A DNA stretch of 64,000 nt from Paludibacter sp. UBA6032 (GCA_002427885.1 DIZI01000041.1:230603-294602); one strand, 5' to 3'; shown: positions 53,854-62,233, counted from the first letter of the stretch. The notes: a model not told the origin generated them from the letters alone. Made by a program: numbers and translations.

Positions 53854-53922
53854 TTATGGTTTGTTGTTTCCAACAACAAAAAACTTATTTCATCTATCCG
53901 TTTAAAAACGGTTTACCAATTA

Positions 53923-54060
53923 CCTTCGCTGCCGCACGATTGCATCGTGTGGCAGAACTAAGTTACAAAACATTATCTAAACCTCAACCTCCTGCTGTGC
54001 CATTGTTTCCCACGCGATACCCCCGATAGCTATCGGGACGCGCGGGAGCGGGGGAGGTTG
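53923..54060. repeat. Composite intergenic repeat A, copy 1, with GATAGCTATC copy 4
   Basis: Starts CCTTCGCTGCCGCACG, contains a GCCGCACGAT-TGC-ATCGTGTGGC hairpin, then a 61-base core (53963-54023) found exactly at 59706-59766. The palindrome CCCGATAGCTATCGGG (54022-54037) and GGGGGAGGTTG close it. AACCTCC and GGAGGTT face each other across the unit. Confidence 0.85.
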
Positions 54061-54068
54061 GTTATATT

Positions 54069-54875
54069 TTATTTTGAAAATCTATAATTTAAACTAAATC
54101 CAATACCAAATGGTAGATATGGATAATTATAATGATTATCATAATGGGTATACTCATTAGTAAATTGGTCGATGTTGTTGGATATTTGTTTCATGTAACA
54201 AAAGCTTGGCTTGATATTAAACATTAGTCTATCACTACCTAATTTAATTGAAAAAGCCGGCTCAATAAAACCAATTAATTTATTAAAAATATGACCAGTT
54301 TTTAATGTATATAATCCATTACTAGGTGAACCCAAATCATAGACATCCTGAACCGCAAAATGAGAGTTCATCAATCCGAGTTTTAATCCAAAAGCATATT
54401 CGAAAAATTTATGTTTAATACCCCGGCGACCTATATTTCCCTGCACATAATAGACTTGATAATTCCCTAATAAAGTACCGGAATGATAAGTATAATCATA
54501 AACAGTAGAATACCCGTTACCAATTCCAACATATAATTCTTTTGTCCAGTTATTGGTTGGGTTATATTTATAGTATCCAACAGCACCGTTTATCAAATAT
54601 TGGAATAATGGATTAGAATAATGGGCTGCTCCTGGCATTAAATTACCAGAAAGCTGAACCGCAATTTTATCAGTTAATCCATAACTGACTGTTCCGTTAA
54701 TCGCCGGGAATAAAGAAATGCCTCCATCTACTCTTAGTTCTTTTTTCTCTTTTATCAGTGGAATATCTGTCGTTTGAGGATAATATATAGCACATCCATT
54801 AAAAAGCAGCCCTGAAATAAGTATTAGTAAAATCTGAGGAACTAATATTCTATTTAAACTTCTACTAGTATACAT
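54069..54875 (-). CDS. Outer-membrane lipoprotein or barrel, unknown function
   Basis: 268 residues. Signal sequence with lipobox-like LLFNGCAIYY (Cys near residue 28). The mature protein is strand-rich, with alternating aromatic residues and glycine, for example RVDGGISLFPAINGTVSYGL, YVGIGNGYSTVYDYTYHSG and FGIGFSLNYRFSK. The terminal Phe-Ser-Lys strand is barrel-like. No family recognised. Probably an outer-membrane protein. Confidence 0.6.
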   Translation of the reverse strand: MYTSRSLNRILVPQILLILISGLLFNGCAIYYPQTTDIPLIKEKKELRVDGGISLFPAINGTVSYGLTDKIAVQLSGNLMPGAAHYSNPLFQYLINGAVGYYKYNPTNNWTKELYVGIGNGYSTVYDYTYHSGTLLGNYQVYYVQGNIGRRGIKHKFFEYAFGLKLGLMNSHFAVQDVYDLGSPSNGLYTLKTGHIFNKLIGFIEPAFSIKLGSDRLMFNIKPSFCYMKQISNNIDQFTNEYTHYDNHYNYPYLPFGIGFSLNYRFSK

Positions 54876-54935
54876 ATCGGAATTAATTATTTTTCAAAAA
54901 ACTCACTTCCTTACGCTGCCTTTGGCTTCAGTCAC

Positions 54936-55691
54936 TTACTTTTTAGATACAAGTTCTGTAAAACTTTTTGCAGCATTTGTAAAATCTGAAGGTACCAGAA
55001 CAATAGTTGTAGTATTATTGTCAATGCCAATTTCAGACAACATTTGCATTCGTCTTAATTCAAGAGCAATTGGGCTTCCTTCCATTACTTTTGCTCCTTG
55101 TGTTAATTTGATTGAAGCTTCTAATTCGGCTTCGGCTTTTACAATTCTTGCTCTTTTTTCTCTTATCGCTTCAGCTTCCCGTGCCATTGCTCTTTGCATT
55201 GCTTCTGGAATTTCAACATCTTTCATTTCAACCATTTCAATTTTAATTCCCCAAGGTTCGGTCGCTGAGTCAACTATTTTTTGAAGTGTTCCATTTATTT
55301 GTTCTCTTTCACGTAGAACTTCGTCAAGTGTATGTTGTCCGATTATATTTCTTAAAGCCGTTACAGAAAATTGATATACAGCCTTATTGTAGTCAGCTAC
55401 CTGAATAATAGCATTTTCAGGATTTGTTATTTTAAACCATAGTACAGCATTCACTTTTATAGTTACGCTATCTTTAGTAATCGTTTCTTGTTGTTCTAAG
55501 TCAACAGTTTTTGTTCGAATATCCACACGCTGTTGTGTCTCAATAAGTGGAATTATCCAATAAAGTCCTGGTCCCTTTACTGACTGAAAACGTCCGAGTC
55601 TGAATACGATTGAACGTTCATACTCTTGTGCAATTCGTAATCCTGATAAAAGAATCACTAAAACTAAAAGGCTGATAATTAGTAGTGTCAT
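54936..55691 (-). CDS. Slipin (SPFH/stomatin family) membrane protein
   Basis: 251 residues. One N-terminal membrane helix (LLIISLLVLVILLSGLRI), then the SPFH domain: EYERSIVFRLGRFQSVKGPG, DLEQQETITKDSVTIKVNAV and YNKAVYQFSVTALRNIIGQH. The coiled-coil tail (PEAMQRAMAREAEAIREKRA) ends in DFTNAAKSFTELVSKK. Slipins organise membrane microdomains and are usually paired with an NfeD gene; no NfeD is next to this one. Length is normal. Confidence 0.88.
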   Translation of the reverse strand: MTLLIISLLVLVILLSGLRIAQEYERSIVFRLGRFQSVKGPGLYWIIPLIETQQRVDIRTKTVDLEQQETITKDSVTIKVNAVLWFKITNPENAIIQVADYNKAVYQFSVTALRNIIGQHTLDEVLREREQINGTLQKIVDSATEPWGIKIEMVEMKDVEIPEAMQRAMAREAEAIREKRARIVKAEAELEASIKLTQGAKVMEGSPIALELRRMQMLSEIGIDNNTTTIVLVPSDFTNAAKSFTELVSKK

Positions 55692-56022
55692 AATGATTAA
55701 TTTTTAATTTGTTTATAATGTAAACTATCTGTTTTCTGTTTTTTTTCCTGCTGCAAAAACGAATATATTTGAACACGAAGTAGTGTATGTGAATTACATT
55801 TCGCCTTCGCCGAATGTCCCCTGATCTTCGTACTGTATAAAATAAAGCATCCTATGTTTGGCATAGCGTCCCGTCCCCCCGATAGCTATCGGGACCCATC
55901 AACCATAAACAAACTTTACTCTTCTAATAAGTATATCCACGTGGACGGGGCGATTACTTTATCCTCAACTGTCGGAATCAGAATTTACAGAATTTTAAAA
56001 TTTACAGAATAAGGATCATAAT
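55692..56022. other. Intergenic repeats between slipin and GxxExxY genes
   Basis: About 330 bases without a gene. It holds repeat B copy 1 (55819-55871), a GATAGCTATC palindrome (55878-55893) and the start of the duplicated GxxExxY cassette (from about 55967). Confidence 0.7.
55819..55893. repeat. Repeat B, copy 1, with GATAGCTATC copy 5
   Basis: 53 bases beginning CCCTGATCTTCGTA and ending TAGCGTCC-like sequence, 49 of 53 identical by eye to 57426-57478. CCCGATAGCTATCGGG (55878-55893) follows immediately. Confidence 0.75.
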
Positions 56023-56535
56023 TTATAAATTATTAGAATTAAGAGTAGGATTAAAGATCAGTTTATATTGCAAGCTTGTTGCCCCGAAGTTTATCAATAA
56101 TCCTTTCTCAAACTGGTACGCCACAACATAGTTTTTAGCTTGCGCTAAATGTACAGGCTCTAAATTTATCACTGCTTTTAATTCAACTATTACTTTATTC
56201 TCAACTACAAAATCAGCCCTGCGTGTTCCTACATGTATACCTTCATAATAAATGGCTTGTTCAATTTCTCTCCCAAACTCAAACGCTGCCCGCTTGAGCT
56301 CTATTGCCAAACAACGTTGATATATTACCTCCTGAAAACCGTTCCCCAGCGTATTATGTACTTTCATTGCACAACCTATAATATCAAATGTCAATTTGTC
56401 CTTTTCCATTGACGTATTATTTATATTCTCTTATTATTCTGTAAATTCAGATCCTTATTCTGCAAATTGTTTAATTCTGCAAATTCTGATTCTGACAATT
56501 TTCCAACTACCAGTCATATCCGCTAGGACAGGGTT
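55967..56535. repeat. Duplicated cassette, copy 1, carrying a GxxExxY gene
   Basis: From AACTGTCGGAATCAGAATTT to CATATCCGCTAGGACAGGG. It matches 61696-62233 along its length, including the non-coding flanks (ACAGAATTT repeats and the TTCTGCAAATTCTGATTCTG tail). Confidence 0.8.
56023..56409 (-). CDS. GxxExxY protein, copy 1
   Basis: 128 residues of the GxxExxY family (named from the motif, here GFQEVIY at about 25-31), which is related to PD-(D/E)xK nucleases. GTRRADFVVENKVIVELKA contains the D and ExK-like catalytic pattern. The protein is 118/128 identical by eye to the copy at 61723-62109. Function unknown. The family is often found in multiple copies in Bacteroidota. Confidence 0.82.
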   Translation of the reverse strand: MEKDKLTFDIIGCAMKVHNTLGNGFQEVIYQRCLAIELKRAAFEFGREIEQAIYYEGIHVGTRRADFVVENKVIVELKAVINLEPVHLAQAKNYVVAYQFEKGLLINFGATSLQYKLIFNPTLNSNNL

Positions 56536-56537
56536 GA

Positions 56538-57353
56538 TTAATAACTAATTTCGATATATACAGGCCAATGATCGGACACATTAGTAGATTTAAAATAATG
56601 CAATACCTGATAACCTTTAATTTTTGGAAGAAGCGTATCAGTAACTACAAACCGATCATAGGCACATGTTTTTTTTGATAAGTTTGTTTTAGTCGTATCA
56701 GACACTATCCAGTTATAGGGTTGTTTATGTATGGCTAATTGTTGGAGTTGTTCCGGAGAAGCATAGCTGCAGGATGCATTAAAGTCTCCACAAAAAATGA
56801 TATTATCACTTGAATTAAATTTTGTAGGAATCCATTTGGCCACATTAATCAATGCTCCGATTTCTTTAACTGCATATTCAGGGACAGTATGTATTGTGCA
56901 AATGATAAAAGAAAAATCATCCTCTTTAGTACTGAACTTTGCAATATAAGGTTCCCTGTCAAAATAATCATGGTTGGAATCATCGTATAACAAAGCATTC
57001 GATAGAGTTACAATATCTGAATTATAATAAAAAGCATACTGTTCCTGTTTGCTAATATCATCAGTTTGTACTCCGGTTCGCTTACTGGCGATTACTTTAT
57101 AATGATATTGCCCGGCATTGTTTATTTTCTTCAAAAATGCCGTTGCCACACTATTGCTCTTATCCGAAATTTCCTGCACGGCAACAATATCAAATTGCCG
57201 GACGATTGCCGAAAGCGTATCTACAATAGTGGTTTTTGATAATTTCGATTTACCAAAATTCTGGATATTAAAGGTTGCAACTTTTAAAACATGCTGGGAA
57301 AATATTGAAACAGATAATCCCAGACAAAACAAGATAATGATTCTTCTTTTCAT
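56538..57353 (-). CDS. Secreted endonuclease/exonuclease/phosphatase family protein
   Basis: 271 residues. Signal peptide MKRRIIILFCLGLSVSIFSQ. A DNase I-like fold follows: KVATFNIQNFGKSK, QFDIVAVQEISDKS (catalytic Glu), NIIFCGDFNASCSY (Asp-Asn) and the C-terminal SDHWPVYIEI (Asp-His). Catalytic residues appear complete. Probably an extracellular or periplasmic nuclease used for nutrient or phosphate gain; the exact substrate cannot be inferred. Confidence 0.85.
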   Translation of the reverse strand: MKRRIIILFCLGLSVSIFSQHVLKVATFNIQNFGKSKLSKTTIVDTLSAIVRQFDIVAVQEISDKSNSVATAFLKKINNAGQYHYKVIASKRTGVQTDDISKQEQYAFYYNSDIVTLSNALLYDDSNHDYFDREPYIAKFSTKEDDFSFIICTIHTVPEYAVKEIGALINVAKWIPTKFNSSDNIIFCGDFNASCSYASPEQLQQLAIHKQPYNWIVSDTTKTNLSKKTCAYDRFVVTDTLLPKIKGYQVLHYFKSTNVSDHWPVYIEISY

Positions 57354-57425
57354 GGTAGTAAATTTTTATTATTCAACTTTGTGTTTATTGTACTTTTAAT
57401 CAAAGGAACCCCTGCTGCCGCACAT

Positions 57426-57493
57426 CCCTGATCTTCGTAGTGTATAAAATAAAGCATCCTTTGTTTGACCTAGCGTCCACGATAGCTATCGGC
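57426..57493. repeat. Repeat B, copy 2, with GATAGCTATC copy 6
   Basis: CCCTGATCTTCGTAGTGTAT at the start, TAGCGTCC at the end, directly followed by ACGATAGCTATCGGC. Second copy of the 53-base element. Confidence 0.75.
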
Positions 57494-57575
57494 ATCAAAG
57501 CTAAAAGGAAGTCTCCTGTCTTCTACAATCTATTCCATTATGGAAAGCAGGAGCTTTCATTCTAACCCGACGAAT

Positions 57576-57589
57576 CCCGATAGCTATCG
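57576..57589. repeat. GATAGCTATC palindrome, copy 7
   Basis: CCCGATAGCTATCG 3' to repeat B copy 2, just beyond the stop of the GLUG protein gene. Confidence 0.75.
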
Positions 57590-57668
57590 TGGATGGAGAC
57601 TTCGCCGAACAACCGCACCAACTACGCTACACCGAACAGAGGTTTACTTTGCTGACTCTGTACTTCTA

Positions 57669-59516
57669 CTATCGTTGAATAACCAGTTTTTTTGTTTCTA
57701 TTGTGTTCTTCGATTTAATACTAACCAGATAAATTCCGTTAGGCAATTTGTTTATTGAGACTGTCTCATTCAATGTAACTTCTTTCGTAAGCAATAACCT
57801 GCCGTTTAAATCTGATATGGTTATTGTTGCTGTACCTTCTATGCCGTTTAGTTGAAAAGCTTTAGTTGTAGGATTTGGACAAAGGCTTATTATATTATCT
57901 ACTTTTGTTTCGACTACAGCGTTTAATGTACTCCCTATAAAGCATGGATATCCGTCATTATTACTTTCGTTTATATTCCAAATGGAAGTAAAGTTCCAGC
58001 CGGCATCTGTATAAGTACTTTGAGTTTTCATTTCTGAAGTAGTTTTGCCTGTGGCACTAAAAATTGCCCCATCTTTTTGTCCCCCATATCCATTTGATTG
58101 GCCCGAAGATGCTGTATCCCAGAAACTGTCGTTTACCTTTCCAATGATATCATTATATTTATTGTTATATCCTATCAGACCACCGATAAAACTAGAATTA
58201 TTATTGCTGACATTGCCAGTGGCATAACAATAGCTTACTTGTGACCAGTTTACTCCTATCAAACCGCTAATACAAATAGTATTCATTCCGATAACATTGC
58301 CTCTTGCATAACAATTACTTACAATATCGTAATTTTCCCCTATCAAACTACCAACATCACTACTACAACAATTTCTACTTATAACATTTCCTGTGGCGTA
58401 GCAACGATCTACGATTCCACTTCCATTTCCTGATTTTCCTATTAAACCTCCAATATCTTGACAAAGATAACCAACGCTTATATCACCAGTTGCATAGCAA
58501 TTGTATATAGTCGTTTTTTCATAAGAACTCAATCCTATTAACCCACCAACATTCCCAGACTTTCTTCCTGTAATTATATACTCATTAGCATGGCAGTTAG
58601 TCACTTTACACGAATTTAGTCCTATCAAACCACCTATTTGATAATCATTCCACCCTCCGCTGATAATTTTACCTGTGGCATTGCAATTGTTTATAGTATC
58701 GCTATTAAACCCCACTAAGCCACCTATATTAGATGAATTTAAAATGGTATCAGAAAGATAAACACCACTAATATTGCTGATAGCATAGCAGTCTGTCACT
58801 TTACTACCATTATAACCTATCAAGCCACCAAGATCCGCGTCCCCGTTAATATTGGCTATGGCATAACAATTATGCACCGTTGAATAGTTATATCCAATTA
58901 AACCAGCTACATCAATAGACCCACTGATACTATCGATGTCATTGTTTCTGACAGAGCAATTAAATACCTTTCCTCCATTAGATCCTATCAGACCACCAAC
59001 TCTATTAGTTGTAGCTCTGATACTGCCGTTAACATAGCAATTACTCACATTTGAATTTACATTATAACCAATCAAACCGCCCACATCATAATTACCAGTA
59101 ATATTTACCCGAAGCAGACCTAGATTATTAATATTAGCTGATCCTGAAATACAACCCCAAAGACCAATAGAGTTTTTAGATGGTCTGTTGATGAAAAGTC
59201 CAGATATTGTATATCCTTGTCCATTATATGAACCTGTGAATGCCGTATAATTTGTTTGACTTACCATGCTTCCAATAGGTGCCCAACCGGCACCACTGTC
59301 CCACGAAGATGTGGCGGAAGCATCAATGTTGGCCGTTTGTAAAAAATAGCCACTCCACGAAGAGGCATTTTGCGAAATCCAGTAAAGATTATTAAGCGAA
59401 GCAATCCGGTAAGGATCGCCGCTTGTTCCACTTCCCGAAGGTACAGTAGCTGTTTGAGCCGATAACATACATACTCCGAAAATCAGAGATGTAAAAAGAG
59501 GTGTAAAATTTTTCAT
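57669..59516 (-). CDS. GLUG-repeat protein secreted by T9SS
   Basis: 615 residues. It has a signal peptide (MKNFTPLFTSLIFGVCMLSAQ), an N-terminal region with GTSGDPYRIASLNNLYWIS, and then a long array of GLUG-type repeats. I count 11 GLIG-like units, such as VGGLIGYNVNSN, GGLIGSNGG, GGLVGFN and SGLIGVN, each followed by a NCYATG-type strand. A T9SS sorting domain ends the protein (LCPNPTTKAFQLNG...LPNGIYLVSIKSK...KKLVIQR). It is a predicted cell-surface or secreted adhesin-like protein. Confidence 0.88.
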   Translation of the reverse strand: MKNFTPLFTSLIFGVCMLSAQTATVPSGSGTSGDPYRIASLNNLYWISQNASSWSGYFLQTANIDASATSSWDSGAGWAPIGSMVSQTNYTAFTGSYNGQGYTISGLFINRPSKNSIGLWGCISGSANINNLGLLRVNITGNYDVGGLIGYNVNSNVSNCYVNGSIRATTNRVGGLIGSNGGKVFNCSVRNNDIDSISGSIDVAGLIGYNYSTVHNCYAIANINGDADLGGLIGYNGSKVTDCYAISNISGVYLSDTILNSSNIGGLVGFNSDTINNCNATGKIISGGWNDYQIGGLIGLNSCKVTNCHANEYIITGRKSGNVGGLIGLSSYEKTTIYNCYATGDISVGYLCQDIGGLIGKSGNGSGIVDRCYATGNVISRNCCSSDVGSLIGENYDIVSNCYARGNVIGMNTICISGLIGVNWSQVSYCYATGNVSNNNSSFIGGLIGYNNKYNDIIGKVNDSFWDTASSGQSNGYGGQKDGAIFSATGKTTSEMKTQSTYTDAGWNFTSIWNINESNNDGYPCFIGSTLNAVVETKVDNIISLCPNPTTKAFQLNGIEGTATITISDLNGRLLLTKEVTLNETVSINKLPNGIYLVSIKSKNTIETKKLVIQR

Positions 59517-59650
59517 TTTGTTTTTGTCAGAGTATATAGTGCTGACGATGCGCTGTTAAATTGTTTTATGAAAAATATTTTGTTTTATGTTTTTTCTTTC
59601 AGTGAGTTATCAACCAAATCAAAGCCGCTGTTTCTCATTTTTTGCTGGTG

Positions 59651-59811
59651 CCTTCGCTGCCGCACGTCCCGATAGCTATCGGGGGCATCATGTGGCAAAA
59701 CTAAATTACAAAACATTATCTAAACCTCAACCTCCTGCTGTGCCATTGTTTCCCACGCGATACCCCAGATAGCTATATCGGGGCTATCGGGAACAAACGA
59801 GGGGGAGGTTG
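59651..59811. repeat. Composite intergenic repeat A, copy 2, with GATAGCTATC copies 8 and 9
   Basis: CCTTCGCTGCCGCACG start. The loop of the GCCGCACG / CATGTGGC hairpin is filled by a full CCCGATAGCTATCGGG (59668-59683). The 61-base core follows at 59706-59766, then a degenerate palindrome (59763-59791, CCCCAGATAGCTATATCGGGG) and GAGGGGGAGGTTG. Copy 1 has only TGC in that loop. Confidence 0.85.
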
Positions 59812-59823
59812 TAGTTTGGTTTT

Positions 59824-60567
59824 CTACAATATAAACTCAAAATGCTGTTGCTCAATAATACTTTCGTATTGTCTGTTTAGTGATTCATAATCCATAAATG
59901 AAACCCGGTTACCCAGGTTCAGATCATTGAACGAAGAGTATTTTATCTTATGTACGAATTCATTTTTCCTCTTCTGATCGGCTACAATCACCATCCGTGA
60001 ATTAAAGTCTTGCAGGTCATTAAATTTCAACAACGAATTTTGTATATCCGTTGAATGTTCTACTTCAAAAAATGAATGTGGCATACTACGCTGATTAAAC
60101 CAGATAACATCAATGGTTGAACTACGTTGAACCAATTCGGGATAACTAAATGATGGTAAAGCCACCAACGTACTTATCTCACTTAATTTAGTACTTAAAT
60201 ACAATCTGTTTTTATCCTGATTCGGAACAAAGGTTTGTAATCCTTTTAAATTACCGACTGTAAGCAACAATCCCTGAAAATAAGAATGATTAAATTCAAT
60301 AACTTCATCCGAATCTTTGTTCTTTTCGGTTTCCTGAATAATACCTTTACCCTCTAAAATCTTTTTGTAATCCGTTAATCCATATAAACCGGGCTTAATC
60401 TTATAAATACGTTTGTCGGTTTGCACAATACGCCGGATACTTGCAAAAGGTGTTTTCGTTTTCCATTCACAGTCCTTGATTGAAAACACTTCCTGATTTA
60501 GCTGCCCCAAAGTTGCAACTCCTCCAAGCCTTTCGAGTGTTTGTATAACTGCTTCGTATTGTTTCAT
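59824..60567 (-). CDS. HARE-HTH plus restriction-endonuclease-like protein (orphan)
   Basis: 247 residues. The N-terminal about 70 residues form a HARE-HTH-like winged domain (AVIQTLERLGGVATLGQLNQ, then KTKTPFASIRRIVQTDKRIY and KIKPGLYGL). This domain type occurs with restriction enzymes. The C-terminal part has VIWFNQR, then SFFEVEHSTDIQNSLLKFND. STIDVIWF and FFEVEHS could be the Asp and ExE of a PD-(D/E)xK nuclease. No methyltransferase is adjacent, so its role is unknown. Confidence 0.65.
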   Translation of the reverse strand: MKQYEAVIQTLERLGGVATLGQLNQEVFSIKDCEWKTKTPFASIRRIVQTDKRIYKIKPGLYGLTDYKKILEGKGIIQETEKNKDSDEVIEFNHSYFQGLLLTVGNLKGLQTFVPNQDKNRLYLSTKLSEISTLVALPSFSYPELVQRSSTIDVIWFNQRSMPHSFFEVEHSTDIQNSLLKFNDLQDFNSRMVIVADQKRKNEFVHKIKYSSFNDLNLGNRVSFMDYESLNRQYESIIEQQHFEFIL

Positions 60568-60658
60568 TGTGTCTCACTTATAAATTTAGATAAATTTTAT
60601 TGATCGTTTCAAATTCCGAATCTATAAAGTAAATTCTAAAACTCAAACAAAATTCTTG

Positions 60659-60742
60659 TTCTGTATATTCTCCAATTCTGTAAATTCTGATTCTGACAAT
60701 TTCCCACCTACCAGCCATATCCGCCAGGACTGGTTATATCCG
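60659..60742. repeat. Partial repeat of the GxxExxY cassette tail
   Basis: TTCTGTATATTCTCCAATTCTG then TTCCCACCTACCAGCCATAT followed by CCGCCAGGACTGG. It matches the tails of both cassette copies but has no gene attached. It is a third, shortened copy of the flank. Confidence 0.7.
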
Positions 60743-60810
60743 CCTTGACAGAATCCCAACAACCAGTACAACCTTTTTTTTATTTGATATTCATATCCGA
60801 AAGGACAAGA

Positions 60811-61536
60811 TTAGGGATTATAAATAAAATTATCATATTCTTCAGTTGGGTAATAGAATTTTATAAATAATTTAGATCCTGTGTTTTTACCTAAATGATA
60901 TAGTGCAGCAAACATATAGTAAGGTATTTCGTGTCTTAAATCATTTGTGCGATTTTCATCAGTTATTTCAGTACGCCAAATAGGTTGCATAATATTGTTG
61001 TTAAATTGTTCACCATTTAAAGCTTCAATTATAATGCTAACATTATATGTCGTATATTGATAATTATAAGGAGTAGCTCCTGTTATCCCATATGAGGGTG
61101 TTTTGATTTGTACACTGTTTACATTAAAACTGTTTGTAAGAGGATTATATGTGATATTGGAAGTTGTATTCGTGTATAGTGTACCAGTTACTCCATAATT
61201 GTAAATTGTACCTGTGCCCAACTTTTTATCAGGATCACCTACTTTATATTCTAAAGCAATAATAACATTTGCTTTTTTAATATCAGGGGATAAATAATAA
61301 CCATTTCTAGTCAACCCTTTTATAACCCATTTCGATATTTCATTAAATTCCAAATCACTAACATCTTTCATTTTTTCAGACTTCACTAAATAAAAACTTT
61401 TATTTGTGATATTATCATCGCTACCATAAGTATTTACATAAGCAGTATAAGAACTACAACTACTAAGAAAAATACTCAATAAAACAAAAGCAATAAAATA
61501 AGGATAATACCTTCTTTTTGTCACCTTGATTTTCAT
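60811..61536 (-). CDS. Lipoprotein of unknown function
   Basis: 241 residues. Lipoprotein signal ending in FLSSCSSYT (lipobox Cys near residue 27). A charged alpha-beta domain follows (DLEFNEISKWVIKGLTRNGY, VIIALEYKVGDPDKK). A strand region comes next with repeated NYGVTGTLY and PSYGITGATPYNYQYTTYNV pieces. Resembles small DUF4136-like lipoproteins but I cannot confirm. A degenerate tail motif ATATCCGAAAGGACAAG lies just after its stop. Confidence 0.55.
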   Translation of the reverse strand: MKIKVTKRRYYPYFIAFVLLSIFLSSCSSYTAYVNTYGSDDNITNKSFYLVKSEKMKDVSDLEFNEISKWVIKGLTRNGYYLSPDIKKANVIIALEYKVGDPDKKLGTGTIYNYGVTGTLYTNTTSNITYNPLTNSFNVNSVQIKTPSYGITGATPYNYQYTTYNVSIIIEALNGEQFNNNIMQPIWRTEITDENRTNDLRHEIPYYMFAALYHLGKNTGSKLFIKFYYPTEEYDNFIYNP

Positions 61537-61610
61537 AATTCATAATTTTAAATGGGTTATGTATTTAATTACTTGTGAGAAATGCGAAATCACATATATT
61601 ATCAACCCCA

Positions 61611-61662
61611 TGCTGTCGCACGATTGTATTGTGTGGCAGAACTAAATTCAAAACCATTATCT
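61611..61662. repeat. Partial composite repeat A, copy 3
   Basis: TGCTGTCGCACGATTGTATT followed by GTGTGGCAGAACTAAATTCA and AAACCATTATCTGATTAATCC. Only the hairpin end of repeat A, with the short TGT loop and no palindrome in it. Confidence 0.7.
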
Positions 61663-61695
61663 GATTAATCCGCTTAATTCGGATTCAGATAACTT

Positions 61696-62233
61696 AACTG
61701 TCAGAATCAGAATTTACAGAATTTATAAATTATCAGAATTAAGAGTTGGATTAAAAATCAGTTTATATTGCAAGCTTGTTGCCCCGAAGTTTATCAATAA
61801 TCCTTTCTCGAACCGATAGGCCACAACATAGTTTTTAGCTTGCGCTAAATGTACTGCTTCTAAATTTATCAGGGCTTTTAATTCAACGATTACTTTATCC
61901 TCAACTACAAAATCAGCCCTGCGTGTTCCTACATGTTTACCTTCATAATAAATGGCTTGTTCAATTTCTCTTTTAAATTCATACCCTGCCCGCGTCAGTT
62001 CAATTGCCAAACAACGCTGATATATTACTTCCTGAAAACCGTTCCCCAGCGTATTATGTACTTTCATTGCACAACCTATGATATCAAATGTCAATTTGTC
62101 CTTTTCCATTGACCTATTATTTATCCTCTCTTATTATTCTGTAAATTCAGATCCTTATTCTGCAAATTGTTTAATTCTGCAAATTCTGATTCTGACAATT
62201 TTCCACCTACCGGCCATATCCGCCGGGACTGGT
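61696..62233. repeat. Duplicated cassette, copy 2, carrying a GxxExxY gene
   Basis: AACTGTCAGAATCAGAATTT to CCATATCCGCCGGGACTGG, matching copy 1 (55967-56535). Both flanks and gene are in the same order, so the whole block was duplicated. Confidence 0.8.
61723..62109 (-). CDS. GxxExxY protein, copy 2
   Basis: 128 residues, 10 substitutions from the copy at 56023-56409 (mostly within residues 39-53 and 75-100). The GFQEVIY motif and the GTRRADFVVEDKVIVELKA PD-(D/E)xK-like core are kept. Full-length and apparently intact. Located in the same orientation and with the same flanks as copy 1, so it belongs to the duplicated cassette. Confidence 0.83.
   Translation of the reverse strand: MEKDKLTFDIIGCAMKVHNTLGNGFQEVIYQRCLAIELTRAGYEFKREIEQAIYYEGKHVGTRRADFVVEDKVIVELKALINLEAVHLAQAKNYVVAYRFEKGLLINFGATSLQYKLIFNPTLNSDNL

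Larger units (their letters stand above)
57354..57668. other. Intergenic repeats upstream of the nuclease gene
   Basis: About 315 bases without a gene. It contains repeat B copy 2 (57426-57478) and two GATAGCTATC palindromes (57479-57493 and 57576-57589). Confidence 0.7.

Noticed and set aside
53819..59791. CRISPR array from the repeated palindromes
   Set aside because: Copies are irregularly spaced by hundreds to thousands of bases with genes in between; no regular spacers and no cas genes.
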